Positions 22,906-33,975 of a DNA stretch of 64,000 bases are shown one piece after another. Position 1 is the stretch's first letter. Each line of letters begins with the position of its first letter. The stretch is from Pegoplata infirma. Taxonomy: Eukaryota; Arthropoda; Insecta; Diptera; Anthomyiidae. The position numbers were made by a program, and so were the translations under genes. The DNA lies in NCBI GenBank assembly GCA_963921195.1, contig OY992537.1, positions 97,856,736 through 97,920,735 of the forward strand. The letters are read 5' to 3'. Below the pieces are notes generated by a model. That model was not told the DNA's origin, did not search any database, and was given only the letters and a program-made list of their open reading frames with translations.

Positions 22906-24620
22906 GCAATGTGACTGACTGACTGGCATACTCATTCATCATCGCCCAGCCCAAACTGCTGAAGCTAGAGACTTGAAATTTGGACTGTAGGTCCAAATAT
23001 AGATCCACTATGGCTGGAGTTTTGCCAAGGTTAATTCTAAGGCGATAAAGGGGACAAAAACTGTACTTTTGGTACTTTTTAAATATCGTGATTAATGATC
23101 ATAGAGACATGAAATTTGGACTGTATGTTCACCTCCCGGAATATAGATCCATTAAGGCTGGATTTTTGCCAGTGTTGATTCTAATGGGTTAAAAAGGATA
23201 AAAAAATGTACTTTTGGTGCTTTTTATATCTCCTGAAATAATGGTCATAGAAACTTAAAACTTGGACAGTATGTTCACATCCTGGAATATAGATCCAGTA
23301 CGGCTGGATTGTTGCCAATGTTGATTCCAAGGGGGTAAAAAGGGTAAAAATCTGTACTTTTGGTACTTTTTATATTTCCTTAAAAAATTGTCACATATAC
23401 TTGAAATTTGGACTGTATGTTCACCTCCAGAATTTAGATCCCACAAGGCTGGGTTTTTGCCAATGATGATTCTTATAGGGTAAAAAGGGTAAAAATATGT
23501 ACTTTTATTACACCCGAGTAAAAAAATTGATATGACACAATATATAATTTAATATGGGTTCGTGTCTATTTTGATATAATCTTATACGAAAAATGGTTTC
23601 ATAAGATTTGATCGAATAATATCTAATAATATCAGTTTATATAACTTTATATCGACTTTGATACGAGTTTTGGTCTAATCCAATGATATAAAATTATATT
23701 CAATTATATTAAAATTTATACAATTTTATAAATCGGATGTTTTTTTTAATTTTTAATAATAAGTTGAAAAATTAAAATAATAAAAATAAGTTGTTCTTTA
23801 AAAAAAAAATTGAAAAAATTTCAAAAAATGGAGTCATGTTAAATTTTATATAAAACACTTAGAAAATATTTTCAAAAAAATTTGTCCTTGGAAAAAACTT
23901 AGAAAAATTTGAAAAAATGGAGTTATATAAAATTTTATATAAAACACTTAGAAAATATTTGCGATAAAAAAATGTTCCTTGAAAAAAACTTAGAAAAAAT
24001 TTAAAAGATGGAGTCATATAAAATTTTATATAAAAAACTTAGAAAATATTCGTGATAAAAAAGTGGTGCTTGGAAAAATCTTAGAAAATTAAAAAAATAT
24101 GAAGTCATATGAAATTTTATATAAAACACTTTGAAAATATTTGCGATAAAAATATGTTCTTGGAAAACACTTAAAAAAATTAAAAAATAATGGAGGCATA
24201 TAAAATTTTATATAAAACACTTAGAAATTTGAAATGATGCATGGGACCAGATGTTAAAACATATAGTTATGTATGGCGATATCTTAAAAAAATCCCACAT
24301 CAAAATTTATTATATAAATTTATCTTGCAATACATAGTGTCACACATGATCATATATCAAATAATATGACTATATAAAAGTATATAAGATCATATTAAAT
24401 TATTTTTACTCGGGCATTTTATATTTCTTAAATAATGGCACTAGAAATTTGAAATTTGCAATGTCGGTTCACCTCCCGGAAAAAAGATTCACTAAGGCGC
24501 GTTTTTAGCCAATGTTGATTCTACGGGGGTAAAAAAAGTACCTTTGGTACTTTTTTTTTATTTACTGAAATAATGGTTATTCAAACTTGAAATTTAAATG
24601 TAGGATCCTTTAGTGAAATA
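22906..24620 (+). repeat. About 140-bp tandem units, split by a TIR element
   Basis: The units start with GACTTGAAATTTGGACTGTA-like sequence near 22970, 23105, 23245 and 23398, and again near 24435 and 24575. Each contains ATATAGATCCA, GGCTGGATTTTTGCCA and TGTACTTTTGGTACTTTTT. The block opens with ATGTATATAAAAGGGCAATG and a GACTGACTGACTGG run. The last unit passes into the 16-bp GTACC array. It is interrupted by the CCCGAG element at 23513-24414. Confidence 0.8.
23513..24414. mobile_element. TIR element with CCCGAGTAAAAA ends (902 bp)
   Basis: CCCGAGTAAAAAAATTGATA at the left is mirrored by TTTTTACTCGGG at the right. The interior has about five repeats of TATAAAATTTTATATAAAAC with CTTAGAAAATATTTG. 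The palindrome at 30074-30476 has the same ends. Both copies have CA next to each end; the true target duplication is uncertain. Confidence 0.75.
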
Positions 24621-24659
24621 AAACATTCTGGAACAAGTACGTTCCGAAAATTCTGTACC

Positions 24660-25800
24660 GTTTTCAAAAAGTACCTTTTATAAAAAGTACCTTTTATAAA
24701 ATGTACCTTTTATAAAAAGTACCTTTTATAAAATGTACCTTTTATAAAAAGTACCTTTTATAAAATGTACCTTTTATAAAAAGTACCTTTTATAAAAAGT
24801 TTCTTTTATAAAAAGTACCTTTCATAAAAAGTTCCTTTTATAAAAGTACCTTTTATAAAAGGTACCTTTATAAAAAGTACCTTTTATAAAAAGTACCTTT
24901 TATAAAAAGTACCTTTTATAAAAAGTACCTTTTATAAAAAGTACCTTTTATAAAAAGTACCTTTTATAAAAAGTACCTTTTATAAAAAGTACCTTTTATA
25001 AAAAGTACCTTTTATAAAAAGTACCTTTTATAAAAAGTACCTTTTATAAAAAGTACCTTTTATAAAAAGTACCTTTTATAAAAAGTACCTTTTATAAAAA
25101 GTACCTTTTATAAAAAGTACCTTTTATAAAAAGTACCTTTTATAAAATGTACCTTTTATAAAAAGTACCTTTTATAAAAAGTTTCTTTTATAAAAAGTTC
25201 CTTTTATAAAAAGTACCTTTCATAAAAAGTTCCTTTTATAAAAGTACCTTTTATAAAAGGTACCTTTATAAAAAGTACCTTTTATAAAAAGTACCTTTTA
25301 TAAAAAGTACCTTTTATAAAAAGTACCTTTTATAAAAAGTACCTTTTATAAAAAGTACCTTTTATAAAAAGTACCTTTTATAAAAAGTACCTTTTATAAA
25401 AAGTACCTTTTATAAAAAGTACCTTTTATAAAAAGTACCTTTTATAAAAAGTACCTTTTATAAAAAGTACCATTTATAAAAGCACCTTTTATAATAAGTA
25501 CCCTTTATAAAAAGTACCTTTCATAAAAAGTACCTTTTATAAAAAGTGCCTTTTATAAAAAGTACCGTTTATAAAAAGTACTTTTTATAAAAAGTACCTT
25601 TTATAAAAAGTACCTTTTATAAAAAGTACCTTTTATAAAAAGTACCTTTTATAAAAAGTACCTTTTATGAAAAGTACCTTTTATATAAAAGTATCCTTTA
25701 TAAAAAGTACCTATTATAAAAAGTACCTTTTATTAAAAGTACCTTTTATAAAAATTACCTTTTATTGAAAGTACCTTTTATAAAAAGTGCCGGAAGTACA
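24660..25800. repeat. Satellite of 16-bp GTACCTTTTATAAAAA monomers
   Basis: About 70 near-identical units, each with a TTTTATAAAA dyad. A block of variant monomers (TTTC, CATAAAAAGTTCC, AAAAGGTACC) occurs near 24800-24870 and again near 25190-25270, offset by about 398 bp. This indicates duplication of a multi-monomer block. The array continues from the GTACTTTTTATA tail of the preceding 140-bp units. Confidence 0.95.
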
Positions 25801-25857
25801 CTTTTTGGTACTTTGTTATTTCCTGAGGTATAAATAAAACAAACTTTTTTGTTTTTT

Positions 25858-25925
25858 AAATCATTACATTGGTGGAGGGTATTTAAAGATTCGGCACAGC
25901 CGAATATAGCTTTCTTACTTGTTCT
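25858..25925 (-). mobile_element. mini-me-like 5' end in reverse
   Basis: GGTGGAGGGTATTTAAAGAT then TCGGCACAGCCGAATATAGC and TTTCTTACTTGTTC is the reverse complement of a typical mini-me start. Its 3' partner could be the hairpin at 22110-22148, which would place the 140-bp and 16-bp arrays inside one element of about 3.8 kb. Confidence 0.7.
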
Positions 25926-27440
25926 TAGTTTATACTCTTGTCTAACAGCGTATTCAAAAATTAGGGCCCACTTTTGACCACAATTTAAAAAAAATGCGAT
26001 TTTTTAAATGCCTAAATTCATGATTTTTACTCAAAATTCAGGCATTTAACAGTATTTAATATCATTGTGCAACACGATTTTATGTTTTAAATGGGTAAAA
26101 AAGCAAAATGTAAATATATTATTAGTAGACCAAAACCCTCGAAGAATTTCGAAAATTTAGCTCGAGTTTTTTTTATGGCCCACTGAAGTTTTTAATTTTT
26201 TTTCAAAGGCGCTCAGAAGAAGTCATTCAGAATAAGTAAAAAATATTAAATTTAATTGTGTGCTAAATGAGGTTAATTGATGTCTTCGGTAAAATTGGAT
26301 GACGGTTCTTTTCTAAGAATATATTAACCCTCTATCTCCCATTTTTGGGGTCATTTTAGTCCCTTTTCCAAATACGCTCGTAGAATAACACTTACACATT
26401 CAATTAAAGGGTTAACAAGTTATACAAAATTTTTTTGCATATAATTTCATTATTAGTTGTAAAAGACCAAAAGTTCATGAGATAAAAGCAAAATGCTTAA
26501 AAAAGTAAAATTTTTATTTTAAATTGTTAAATTGTATTTCACCAAAATCGTGTGAAATAATTTAAAATAATGTAACAAATGTACTTCTAAGCTTACTGTT
26601 AATAGATGTATTTAGTAAAATTTGATGTTTCTTTTTTCTTAGCACATATTAACCCTCTATCTCCAATTGACAGGGGTCATTTCAGTCCATTTTTAGAATA
26701 TTCTTATGAAAACCACTTAAACGTGTGTTTAAAGTGTTAAAATGTTCTACAAACATTTAGTAGATTTTTTTAATCATTCCAATCGCCTTATTTTAAAGAC
26801 CTCAAAACAATTCATGGGTTTTGGTTTACAAATGGCATACTTTCATTTTTGTTTTGTTCAATATACGATACACTCCGTGAAAGTGACCCCAAATTTGTTG
26901 CACAGTGTATTTTACTGAAAAATTATAAATTATAAGAAACATTAAAAAAGGAATTATAAGAAACATTAAAAAAGGACTAAAATGACCCATTAAAATGGAA
27001 GATAGAGGGTTAATATGTTCTAACAAAAGAACTGCCATTAAATTTCACTGTAGAGAAGTATAAATATTTTTTATCTCATGTCAGTAGTTTTTTTAGTACA
27101 TTTTTCGGGTTATTTCCATCTACTTTGGTAAACGCTATTTAACAATATATGATACTTAACAATTTTACCTTTTAAAGCATTTTGATTATATCGCACGATC
27201 TTTTGGCATTTCACAACCCCTAGTAAAATTTGATGCTTAACATTTTTGTAGAACATATTAACTATTTAAACGCACGTTTTAGTGTTGTTCTACGAGCATA
27301 TGTAAAAAAAAGACAAAAATTACCCCTAAACATGGGAGAATGGGGGTTTATGTATTCTAAAAAAAGAACCGCTATCAAATTTTTCTATAGACATGTATAA
27401 ACATTATGTAGCTCAGAAGTTGATTTAATACATCTCTTTG
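25926..27440. repeat. Dispersed TTAACCCTCTATCTCC repeats in both orientations
   Basis: ATTAACCCTCTATCTCC appears at about 26323 and 26648 with GGGGTCATTT(T/C)AGTCC behind it. The reverse form AAAATGACCC...GATAGAGGGTTAAT appears near 26980-27013. A relative is near 36494. The arrangement suggests decayed foldback or inverted elements. No coding signal. Confidence 0.55.
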
Positions 27441-28370
27441 AACTTTTTTAGACGACTTTAAAAATAAAAATAACTTATTTTTCAAAAAAGGATGTTTTTA
27501 TATTTTCCATACTACTAATCCGATTTTGCCCAAATTTGGCATTAATATATATCTAAGGAATATTAATTTGCTTACAAAGTTTTTTTATGATCGGACAATT
27601 TTCGTAGGTGTTATAGCGTTTTAAAGAAAAAGGATATATGGCAGGACCTTGAGTCCTTGCTCCGATTTAAGTGAAAATTTATACGTACGTTGCAAGTTGA
27701 ATGTGTATCAGCATGACCACTTTTTGTAATTTTGTGGGCATTATTGAACCTAAAATTATTTTTTTCAATTTCAGGACACATGGGCGGTAGGCGTGTCCTT
27801 CCACCGATTTTTCCAAAAATTCACATTTTTCTTAACTAAGACGTTTTATGCACGTGTACCAAATTTCAAAAATATGTGACAACTCCTTCTATTTTTGTCC
27901 CTTCGTTATATGGGAACGAAGCACTGTGCGTCGCCGTTTTTTTTTCTAATTAATAACGTAACCAACGGTTGGTTGTCTTTCATCATAATCATCATTATCA
28001 TCCTCAATATAACCGTCTCCACAACTACTCCATTTATATTCTCATATTAATTATTTTGAAAGATTCCAAGAATTTAAAGCGGAACTTTTAGTTTTTATGA
28101 AATGGACCAAAACATTATTGTAATCGTGTATAAAAGATGGATAGATAATAATGCCATTTGCTGATTATTCCAAGGCTTAGGATTCTTTTGTAGATTTCTT
28201 TTTTTTTTTGTAGGCGGTTTTTAATTAAATTCTTAAAGTTACTTTGAACTTTTATATAAAAAAATAGTTCTTGGAAGGCTTAGAAGGTTATGGGAGAAAA
28301 AAACAAAAATTTATTTTAAAAGGCCTACGAAAAATAAATTTATTTTGGGAATTTTTTTAAAATTATAAAA
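27441..28370. other. Decayed repeat-like DNA, no gene supported
   Basis: At 27560-27930 are ATTTTCGTAGGTGTTATAGC, GGGCGGTAGGCGTGTCC and ATTTTTGTCCCTTCG, reminiscent of dipteran interspersed repeats. The rest is AT-rich with a TCATCATAATCATCATTATC run near 27979. No frame carries a known motif. Confidence 0.4.
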
Positions 28371-28766
28371 ATGAAGGGATTGTATAGAAATAAATACTGA
28401 AATATATGAACAAAAATTTAATAAATTTCAAGAATAATTTTTTGAGAAAAAGATTAAAAAAAAATTGACGAAATTTTTTTTTTATAAAACAAAAAATTTG
28501 GCGAAAAAAATATACAGTATGAAAAAAAAATCGATAAAAAAATTGTATATAAAACAAAAAATGTTAGGAAAAAAAATTAAGAAAAAAAAAATTAAGAAAA
28601 AAAATTTGAATGAAAATGTTTTTAAGAAAAAAAAAAATTGGATGCAAAACTTTGATAAAAAACATTGGATAAAAAAAAATTATTTTGATTAAAAAATTAA
28701 TGAAAAATAATTAGTTACATTTTATTCACCACCTGGTGACAAAAAAATTGTTGATTCACCAGCATG
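28371..28766. repeat. Low-complexity A/T-rich block
   Basis: Dense A runs separated by TT and GAAAA. Open frames on both strands here translate to lysine- or phenylalanine-rich sequence only, so they are composition artefacts. Confidence 0.7.
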
Positions 28767-28774
28767 TTAATTAC

Positions 28775-29350
28775 TAGGGATGAGATTTCCATGCAAATGC
28801 ATGTTTTTTGTCGATAGTCTAAAAATGATATCGACCAATTATCTTTCCGAATCAAGAAATTTGCGTTAAAATGGCATCGATTTGTTTTTGCATATTTTTG
28901 CATATTTTGGTGAAAATGCATATTTTTGCATATTTTGGTTTAAAATGCATATTTTGTGCATATTTCCTACTTTTAAGTGCATATTTTTGCATATTTTGGC
29001 ATAAATTATCAAAAACACAAATTGAAATATTTTTGTTACAAAAACTGTTATAAATTTTAAAAAATAATTTTCAAAGTAAGAAAAATTATTTTTTCATTTT
29101 AATTTTTTTTTATAGATTGTCTTAATTTCTAACAAACATCTTTCTTATTTAAAATTTCAAATGTTACTATTTAAACCCGTCATTATTTTTTGATTTTTAA
29201 GAAGTTTTTCCTATGAAAATACGATTTTTATTGCACACTTTTTACTTTCTAGTGCATATTTTTTGGTTTTTTAGTGCATATTTTGAATTTTTTAGAGCAT
29301 ATTTTATGCGCATATTTTCGATTTTTTAGTGCATGAAAATCTCATCCCTA
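28775..29350. mobile_element. hAT-type element with TAGGGATGAGATTT ends (576 bp), complete
   Basis: TIRs TAGGGATGAGATTTCCATGC and GCATGAAAATCTCATCCCTA are flanked by a perfect 8-bp duplication, TTAATTAC (28767-28774 and 29351-29358). The interior is dominated by GCATATTTTTGCATATTTT motifs. Partial copies are at 10351 and 41766. No transposase. Confidence 0.92.
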
Positions 29351-29384
29351 TTAATTACACTACACCATTTACATATGTTATTCG

Positions 29385-29597
29385 AAAAAGATTAATTTTA
29401 ATTCGAAAATTCTGCCTGTAATTCGAATATTCCATTTTTAATTCGAAGATTCCATTTGTAATTCGAAAATTCGAAAAAGATCAATTGTAATTTAAAAAGA
29501 TCAATTGTAATTCAAAAAAGATCAATTGTAATTTAAAAAAAGATCAATTATACTTCGAAAAAGATCAATTGTAATTCGAAAAAGATCAATTGTAATC
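29385..29597. repeat. Short tandem array of GATCAATTGTAATTCGAAAAA
   Basis: About ten units of roughly 20 bp, beginning with TTCGAAGATTCCATTTGTAA-like variants and becoming more regular. The same motif reappears at 36890-37103 and, degenerate, at 61370-61440. Confidence 0.8.
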
Positions 29598-29844
29598 AGG
29601 GTTGGCAACCGAAACGAATAACGGTATCGGTAACGATATTGGTATTACATATTTTTTATATCGGTAACGGTAAAGGTAACGGTATTTTAGATTATTTCGG
29701 TAACGGTTCACCGTTCATCGTTACCGGTACGTACCGGTATTATGAATAGAATGTTGACAAGTCATAAATTTGTCAAAAACACGTAAAAAAAATGTTTAAA
29801 AAATTTAAGTTGTTTTTTTATTATACCTTTCACATTCAATATAT
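29598..29844 (+). mobile_element. hAT-like end with GGTAACGGTA repeats
   Basis: It opens CAGGGTTGGCAACCGAAACG, a terminus shape common in hAT elements, and continues with repeated ATCGGTAACGGTAAAGGT motifs to about 29740. It interrupts the GATCAATTGTAA array. No right terminus was found. Confidence 0.55.
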
Positions 29845-29960
29845 AAAAAAATAAAGTTGCTCGAGGTCAACTCGAGGTTTGTAAATTTCTTTATTGCGAA
29901 ATATTGGCATTAAATAAATTTACAAACACTTGACCTCGAGCTCGAACAACTTTATTTTTT
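29845..29960. mobile_element. CTCGAG-type palindrome, copy 3
   Basis: AAATAAAGTTGCTCGAGGTC on the left mirrors GACCTCGAGCTCGAACAAC and TTTATTTTTT on the right, around a loop with ATTGCGAAATATTGGC. It is the shortest of the three copies. Confidence 0.65.
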
Positions 29961-30073
29961 ACACATTATTTAAAAAAGTTAAAAAATCTGTTAAATTCAG
30001 TACATTTTCTATACAAAATTATATTTTTCCTACTATTAAATGCTATGAATTAACTCGGAGTTTAATTTAAACA

Positions 30074-30476
30074 CCCGAGTAAAAAAGTTTTTGATATAAT
30101 TATATATAATTTGATAAAATTATATCAAATTATATATAATTATATAAAATTATATAAAGAGGTAAAATTTTCCAAAAAGTTTGATAAAATTATATATAAT
30201 TTGATAAAATTATATATAATTATATCCAGGATTTGGTGGATATAATTACATAAAATTATATCAAATTATATATAATTTGATATAATTTTATATAATTATA
30301 TCCACCAAATCCTGGATATAATTATATATAATTTTATCAAATTATATATAATTTTATATAATTTTATCCAACTTTTTGGAAAATTTTACCTTTTTATATA
30401 ATTTTATATAATTATATATAATTTGATATAATTTTATCAAATTATATATAATTATATCAAAACTTTTTTGCTCGGG
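30074..30476. mobile_element. 403-bp near-perfect palindrome with CCCGAG ends
   Basis: CCCGAGTAAAAAAGTTTTTG at the left is mirrored by AACTTTTTTGCTCGGG at the right. Inner matching blocks include ATCCAGGATTTGGTGGATAT and AGGTAAAATTTTCCAAAAAG. The rest is ATATAATTTGATATAA motifs. Same TIR family as 23513-24414. It should snap back strongly in single strands. Confidence 0.85.
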
Positions 30477-30544
30477 CATTCACGCAATATTGTAACTCAA
30501 CAAATACGAACTCATATTCGTAGAAACACCTTTGTCCAATAAGC

Positions 30545-30724
30545 AAAAAAAAAAACTGCATTTTGAGCCATATGAGAAATCTGCATTTTAAGCCATTTGA
30601 GAATCTGCTATTTATAGCTGACGCGGTTTGCTATATTTCTGTCTGGATAATCCAGGAAGAATCTGCAGAAAAAAAACCGTCAAGACAGCAGAAAATTCTG
30701 CTGATTTTAACAGAAATGCTGATT
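30545..30724. repeat. CAGCAGA-rich dispersed repeat, copy 2
   Basis: It shares GAGCCATATGAGAAATCTGC and ATTTCTGTCTGGATAATCCA with the copy at 13545, then AGCAGAAAATTCTGCTGATT. It is cut on the right by a CCCTGCAAAAAAAGT terminus. Confidence 0.65.
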
Positions 30725-30781
30725 CCCTGCAAAAAAAGTCATTACCACTTCCCAGTGGAGTGCTTTAAAACTATTACAGTG
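30725..30781 (+). mobile_element. One end of the CCC(A/T)GCAAAAAAAGT foldback MITE family
   Basis: CCCTGCAAAAAAAGTCATTA then CCACTTCCCAGTGGAGTGCT and TTTAAAACTATTACA match the right end of 10483-10943. The rest of the element is absent. Confidence 0.75.
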
Positions 30782-30829
30782 TGTCCAGATTAGCAATAAT
30801 CACTTCTTCTGTCATTGCTAATCTGGACA
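30782..30829. repeat. 48-bp perfect hairpin
   Basis: TGTCCAGATTAGCAAT and its exact complement ATTGCTAATCTGGACA enclose a 16-base loop. It could be a minimal palindromic element or an RNA hairpin; no second copy was found in the window. Confidence 0.85.
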
Positions 30830-30972
30830 GTTTATACAATGATGGTATACAATTGATGGTAGAGCGCTTGTTCTACTATAGAATGCTAGCAATCAAGTGT
30901 CTATATGAAATTGCTAACCATTGCTTACTATCGAGTTTGGCGTTTGTAAACGTCAAATGTAACACTGAACAC

Positions 30973-31160
30973 TAGGGCGGGTCGATTTGTATGGATCGAA
31001 AAAAACTGAAAAATCGTATAGCAAAAACAAAATCTACAAGAAATTCTAAGAAACTTTTCCAAAGAAACCATTGGTCTAAAATCAAACCCTATGCCGCGCC
31101 TAACGACATGAAAATCCGTCCGTCCGTCTGTCTTTCTGTCTGTGTGAAACACGCCAACCT
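30973..31160 (+). mobile_element. TAGGGCGGGTCG element, copy 1 (one end)
   Basis: TAGGGCGGGTCGATTTGTAT, AAATCGTATAGCAAAAACAA, AAATCAAACCCTATGCCGCG, then a GTCCGTCCGTCTGTCTTTCT tract. A reverse copy of the same segments lies at 36646-36846. The two do not share an 8-bp flank, so I treat them as separate ends. Confidence 0.65.
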
Positions 31161-31352
31161 TCAAATGTTAGCGGAAGAATGAAAAATATATAAGGTAAGC
31201 TGCTGAAGCGTGGCGTATATAATAGTTATACTTCCGGTCAGATTAATACTTAATTTCAGCGAAATCTGTCCAGTGCACTATAGGAAATTTTACCCATTTT
31301 TTGGCCAAAAGTCAAAATTAAAATTTTTGCAAATATTATTTTTTTTTACATT

Positions 31353-31723
31353 CCCGGTGAAAAATGAGCATATATGGATACATATATGTAAATATATGGA
31401 TGCATATATGTAAATATATGAGCATATATGGTCATATATGAAATTGTATGCAGTCATATATGATCATATTTGCATCATATATGTCCATATACGTAAAATG
31501 AGGGCATATGCCCATATATGACATATGTGGACATAAATATATGGAGCATATATGTCATATATGTTCATATGCCCTCATTTTACGTATATGGACATGTATG
31601 TTGCAAATATGACCATATATGCCTTCATACAGTATCATATATATTCATATATGCTACATATATGGACATACATGACGCTGTATGAACGCATATATGATCA
31701 TATTTGTACCATTTTTCACCGGG
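31353..31723. mobile_element. MITE with CCCGGTGAAAAATG ends and ATATG-rich palindrome
   Basis: CCCGGTGAAAAATG at the left is mirrored by CATTTTTCACCGGG at the right. The interior is a palindrome of ATATATG/CATATAT motifs turning near 31525, with matching blocks CATATACGTAAAATGAGGGC and GCCCTCATTTTACGTATATG. Flanks read TT and AA instead of TA. A related copy with clean TA flanks is at 34475-35755. Confidence 0.8.
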
Positions 31724-32352
31724 AAAGTAAACAATTCTTTCTCAATTTTTCGACAGAATTGATGTACTGTCACTTTATCAGTAGTTTTTCTTGCAATTTC
31801 TTACTTAGTTATAAAATAACGATTGAGTGCAGTGAATTTTGTGATAGCTTCTAACAAAAGTTTTTATATTAAGAATTTATAGTTTTTAAAAACTAAAAAA
31901 TGGAAAATAATGTCGAAGATGAGTACTTTAATGATAAATAGTGAAATGTTGGTGAACTCATCTATTAGATCGATTTAATTGGAAAAATTGAAGTGACCTT
32001 AAGATGAACTTATTGAAGTATGAATTGGAATTTTATTTTGACTTTAAAAAAAATGATAGCATATGTTAGCTATAAAACCATAAAAGTTCTCTAGGACAAT
32101 CAATTACCTTCCGAATTTAATAAATTTCGAGGTCGGATATGTGCAAACTTTTTTTAAAAACGCATTTTTCCATGTGACTACTGAGTGCCAAATTCAGAGT
32201 TATTTAATACATGGCGAGAGAAATAAAACAAAGGTGGATAAGGAGCCGCTATTTCTGGCCATTTCTTTTCATACATTGCTGAGAGTGAATGTTTCGAAAA
32301 CTTTAAACAATATATAAAGGAGGAATTAAGAATATTTTGTTCAAATATAAAT

Positions 32353-32625
32353 ATGAAAAGGATTAAAAGTTGTAAGAGTTTGAAAGTTTTTGAAAGACAG
32401 CATGCTGTTTGGCTTAAAGGCAATACTTGGCTAAGAAAACTTAAAACGCAGCCTGCCTCCACTAAATCGAAACCTGGGCGACCGCAATTAACTTTTTTGT
32501 CGAAATCTGCGAGAACAAAAATACGAGTTACAGCAGAAATCTCTAAAGATCTAAATATGGAAGTTGAGCCCCTAGCTCTTGCTTTATCTACGGCTGCCAG
32601 TAGTGGCATTTTGAAATGTAGTTGA
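32353..32625 (+). pseudogene. Decayed reading frame inside the 31274-33047 TIR element
   Basis: A 90-codon open frame is basic and serine-rich, with KSKPGRPQLTFLSKSARTK followed by an acidic helix-like stretch. GRP-x-L-x-F followed by S-x-R-x-K is reminiscent of a conserved N-terminal segment seen in insect transposon-associated proteins, recalled from general knowledge and not verified. There is no full-length product. A short upstream frame begins at 31899 (ATGGAAAATAATGTCGAAGA) and stops after 13 codons. Its position inside TIRs suggests part of an element-encoded protein, possibly with lost exons. The function is unknown. It could also be a chance frame. Confidence 0.35.
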
Positions 32626-32743
32626 CGACTTGGAACTCAAAAATCTAATTTTTGAATAAAATCCTTATTAAAAAGTAACTTTGTTTGACACTTCTTAAAA
32701 TTGTTAAAATAAATTTCTACTGTTATCTTCGAAAGTTAGTGTA

Positions 32744-32908
32744 CACTCAAAAAAAAAAAGAAATAGTAAAAACAGTTTAGAAAACGAGATAATCTATCAA
32801 GGATCTAAAAAATCTTAGATGCGGAAACTTATAACCCGGGAACCCTGTTTGGAACTAATTATTAGTTAATTTTTTAGGTAACTTTACTAAATTTTTTTTT
32901 TTTGAGTG
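32744..32908. mobile_element. CACTC-type MITE, 165-bp member, TA-flanked
   Basis: CACTCAAAAAAAAAAAGAAA at the left and TTTTTTTTTTTTGAGTG at the right, with TA at 32742-32743 and 32909-32910. It lies within the larger TIR element. Confidence 0.8.
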
Positions 32909-33047
32909 TATAAAAAATTTTAAGAGTCACTCCCTCCCTCTAAAGAGTCTTCCAATAGTAAAATTTTAAAAAATCATTCAAATCGGTCTAGCCGTTTGGC
33001 TGTAAATAATTTTGGCCAAAAAAAAGGGTAAAATTTCCTATAGTGCA

Positions 33048-33411
33048 GTGGTTCATAAGTTATTAGCAAAATGGGGAATTTCAGATGGGTTTTAACACGA
33101 ACTCCAGTGTTGATAAAAACGCTAAACCCGCTTTGAAAAGGAATGGTAAGCAAAAAAAAATATTTTAGAAACTGTTTTTGTCACTCAAAAAAACTAAAAA
33201 AAAATACTACATTCAAAAAAAAAAAAATAAAAATTACACTCAAAAAATTTACACTCGAATTTTTTTTTTTTTACAAAAATTAAAAAAAAAAAAAATTTAC
33301 ACAAAATAAATCAAATACTGATGTAAAAAAAAATATTCAGTTATCAAAATTTTTATCGGACACAGATTTTTTCCTCTCCGATAAGCAAATCTCCAATTTC
33401 ATCCCACAAAA
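33048..33411. other. A/T-rich DNA with CACTC-MITE debris
   Basis: ACACTCAAAAAATTTACACT near 33236 suggests collided MITE ends. The rest is A and T runs without a gene. Confidence 0.45.
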
Positions 33412-33975
33412 GAGGCATTCCACACCAAATGTCCAGCGAAAAAAAACACGTGTACCATAAACTTCTGAATAGCTTGTATGGATAGCCCTATATGGAACTT
33501 AGAAAATTGCGTTTTCGGTTTTTCAATTTTTCAAAAACTGGGCTTAGGAGGCGTGGTCAAATATTGGAAAAATGGTCAAATTTGTGGCGAGTTGCCTTGA
33601 TTAAATATTTATCACATTAAAACCGAATGCACCACAATCTTAAAAATTTACATTCTTATATAGTTTCGTATGGGCTATCGAATAAATTTTTTTTCCTTGA
33701 AAATTTTTCAGAACCCGTTCTGAAATTTTCCATTTGTTAAAAAAATCAATTTATCAAAATTCCGGCCACTTTTTTTTTAAAATTTTTTTTTAAAGTTTAG
33801 ATGTTTGTCCATCCACACAAAAAAATCAGAAATGTATTTTTCGAGAAAATCCCATTTGAATTTTAAATTTCATAACAATTTTGTAATTTGCTTGTATTTT
33901 CTTGTTTTAAAGTTGCGAATGAGTAATATTAATTGCATGAATATTACTCATTCGACACGTTAAAACAAGAAAATA

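Larger units (their letters stand above)
31274..33047. mobile_element. TIR element of 1774 bp carrying a decayed coding segment
   Basis: TGCACTATAGGAAATTTTAC and CCATTTTTTGGCCAAAA at the left end are mirrored by TTTTGGCCAAAAAAAAGGGT and AAAATTTCCTATAGTGCA at the right. Between them are two MITE insertions (31353-31723 and 32744-32908) and a plus-strand frame (32353-32625) that looks like degenerate protein. Flanks show no certain target duplication. The element may be a once-autonomous DNA transposon. Confidence 0.65.

Noticed and set aside
24660..25800. CRISPR array
   Set aside because: The 16-bp units are contiguous, without spacers, in eukaryotic repeat DNA.
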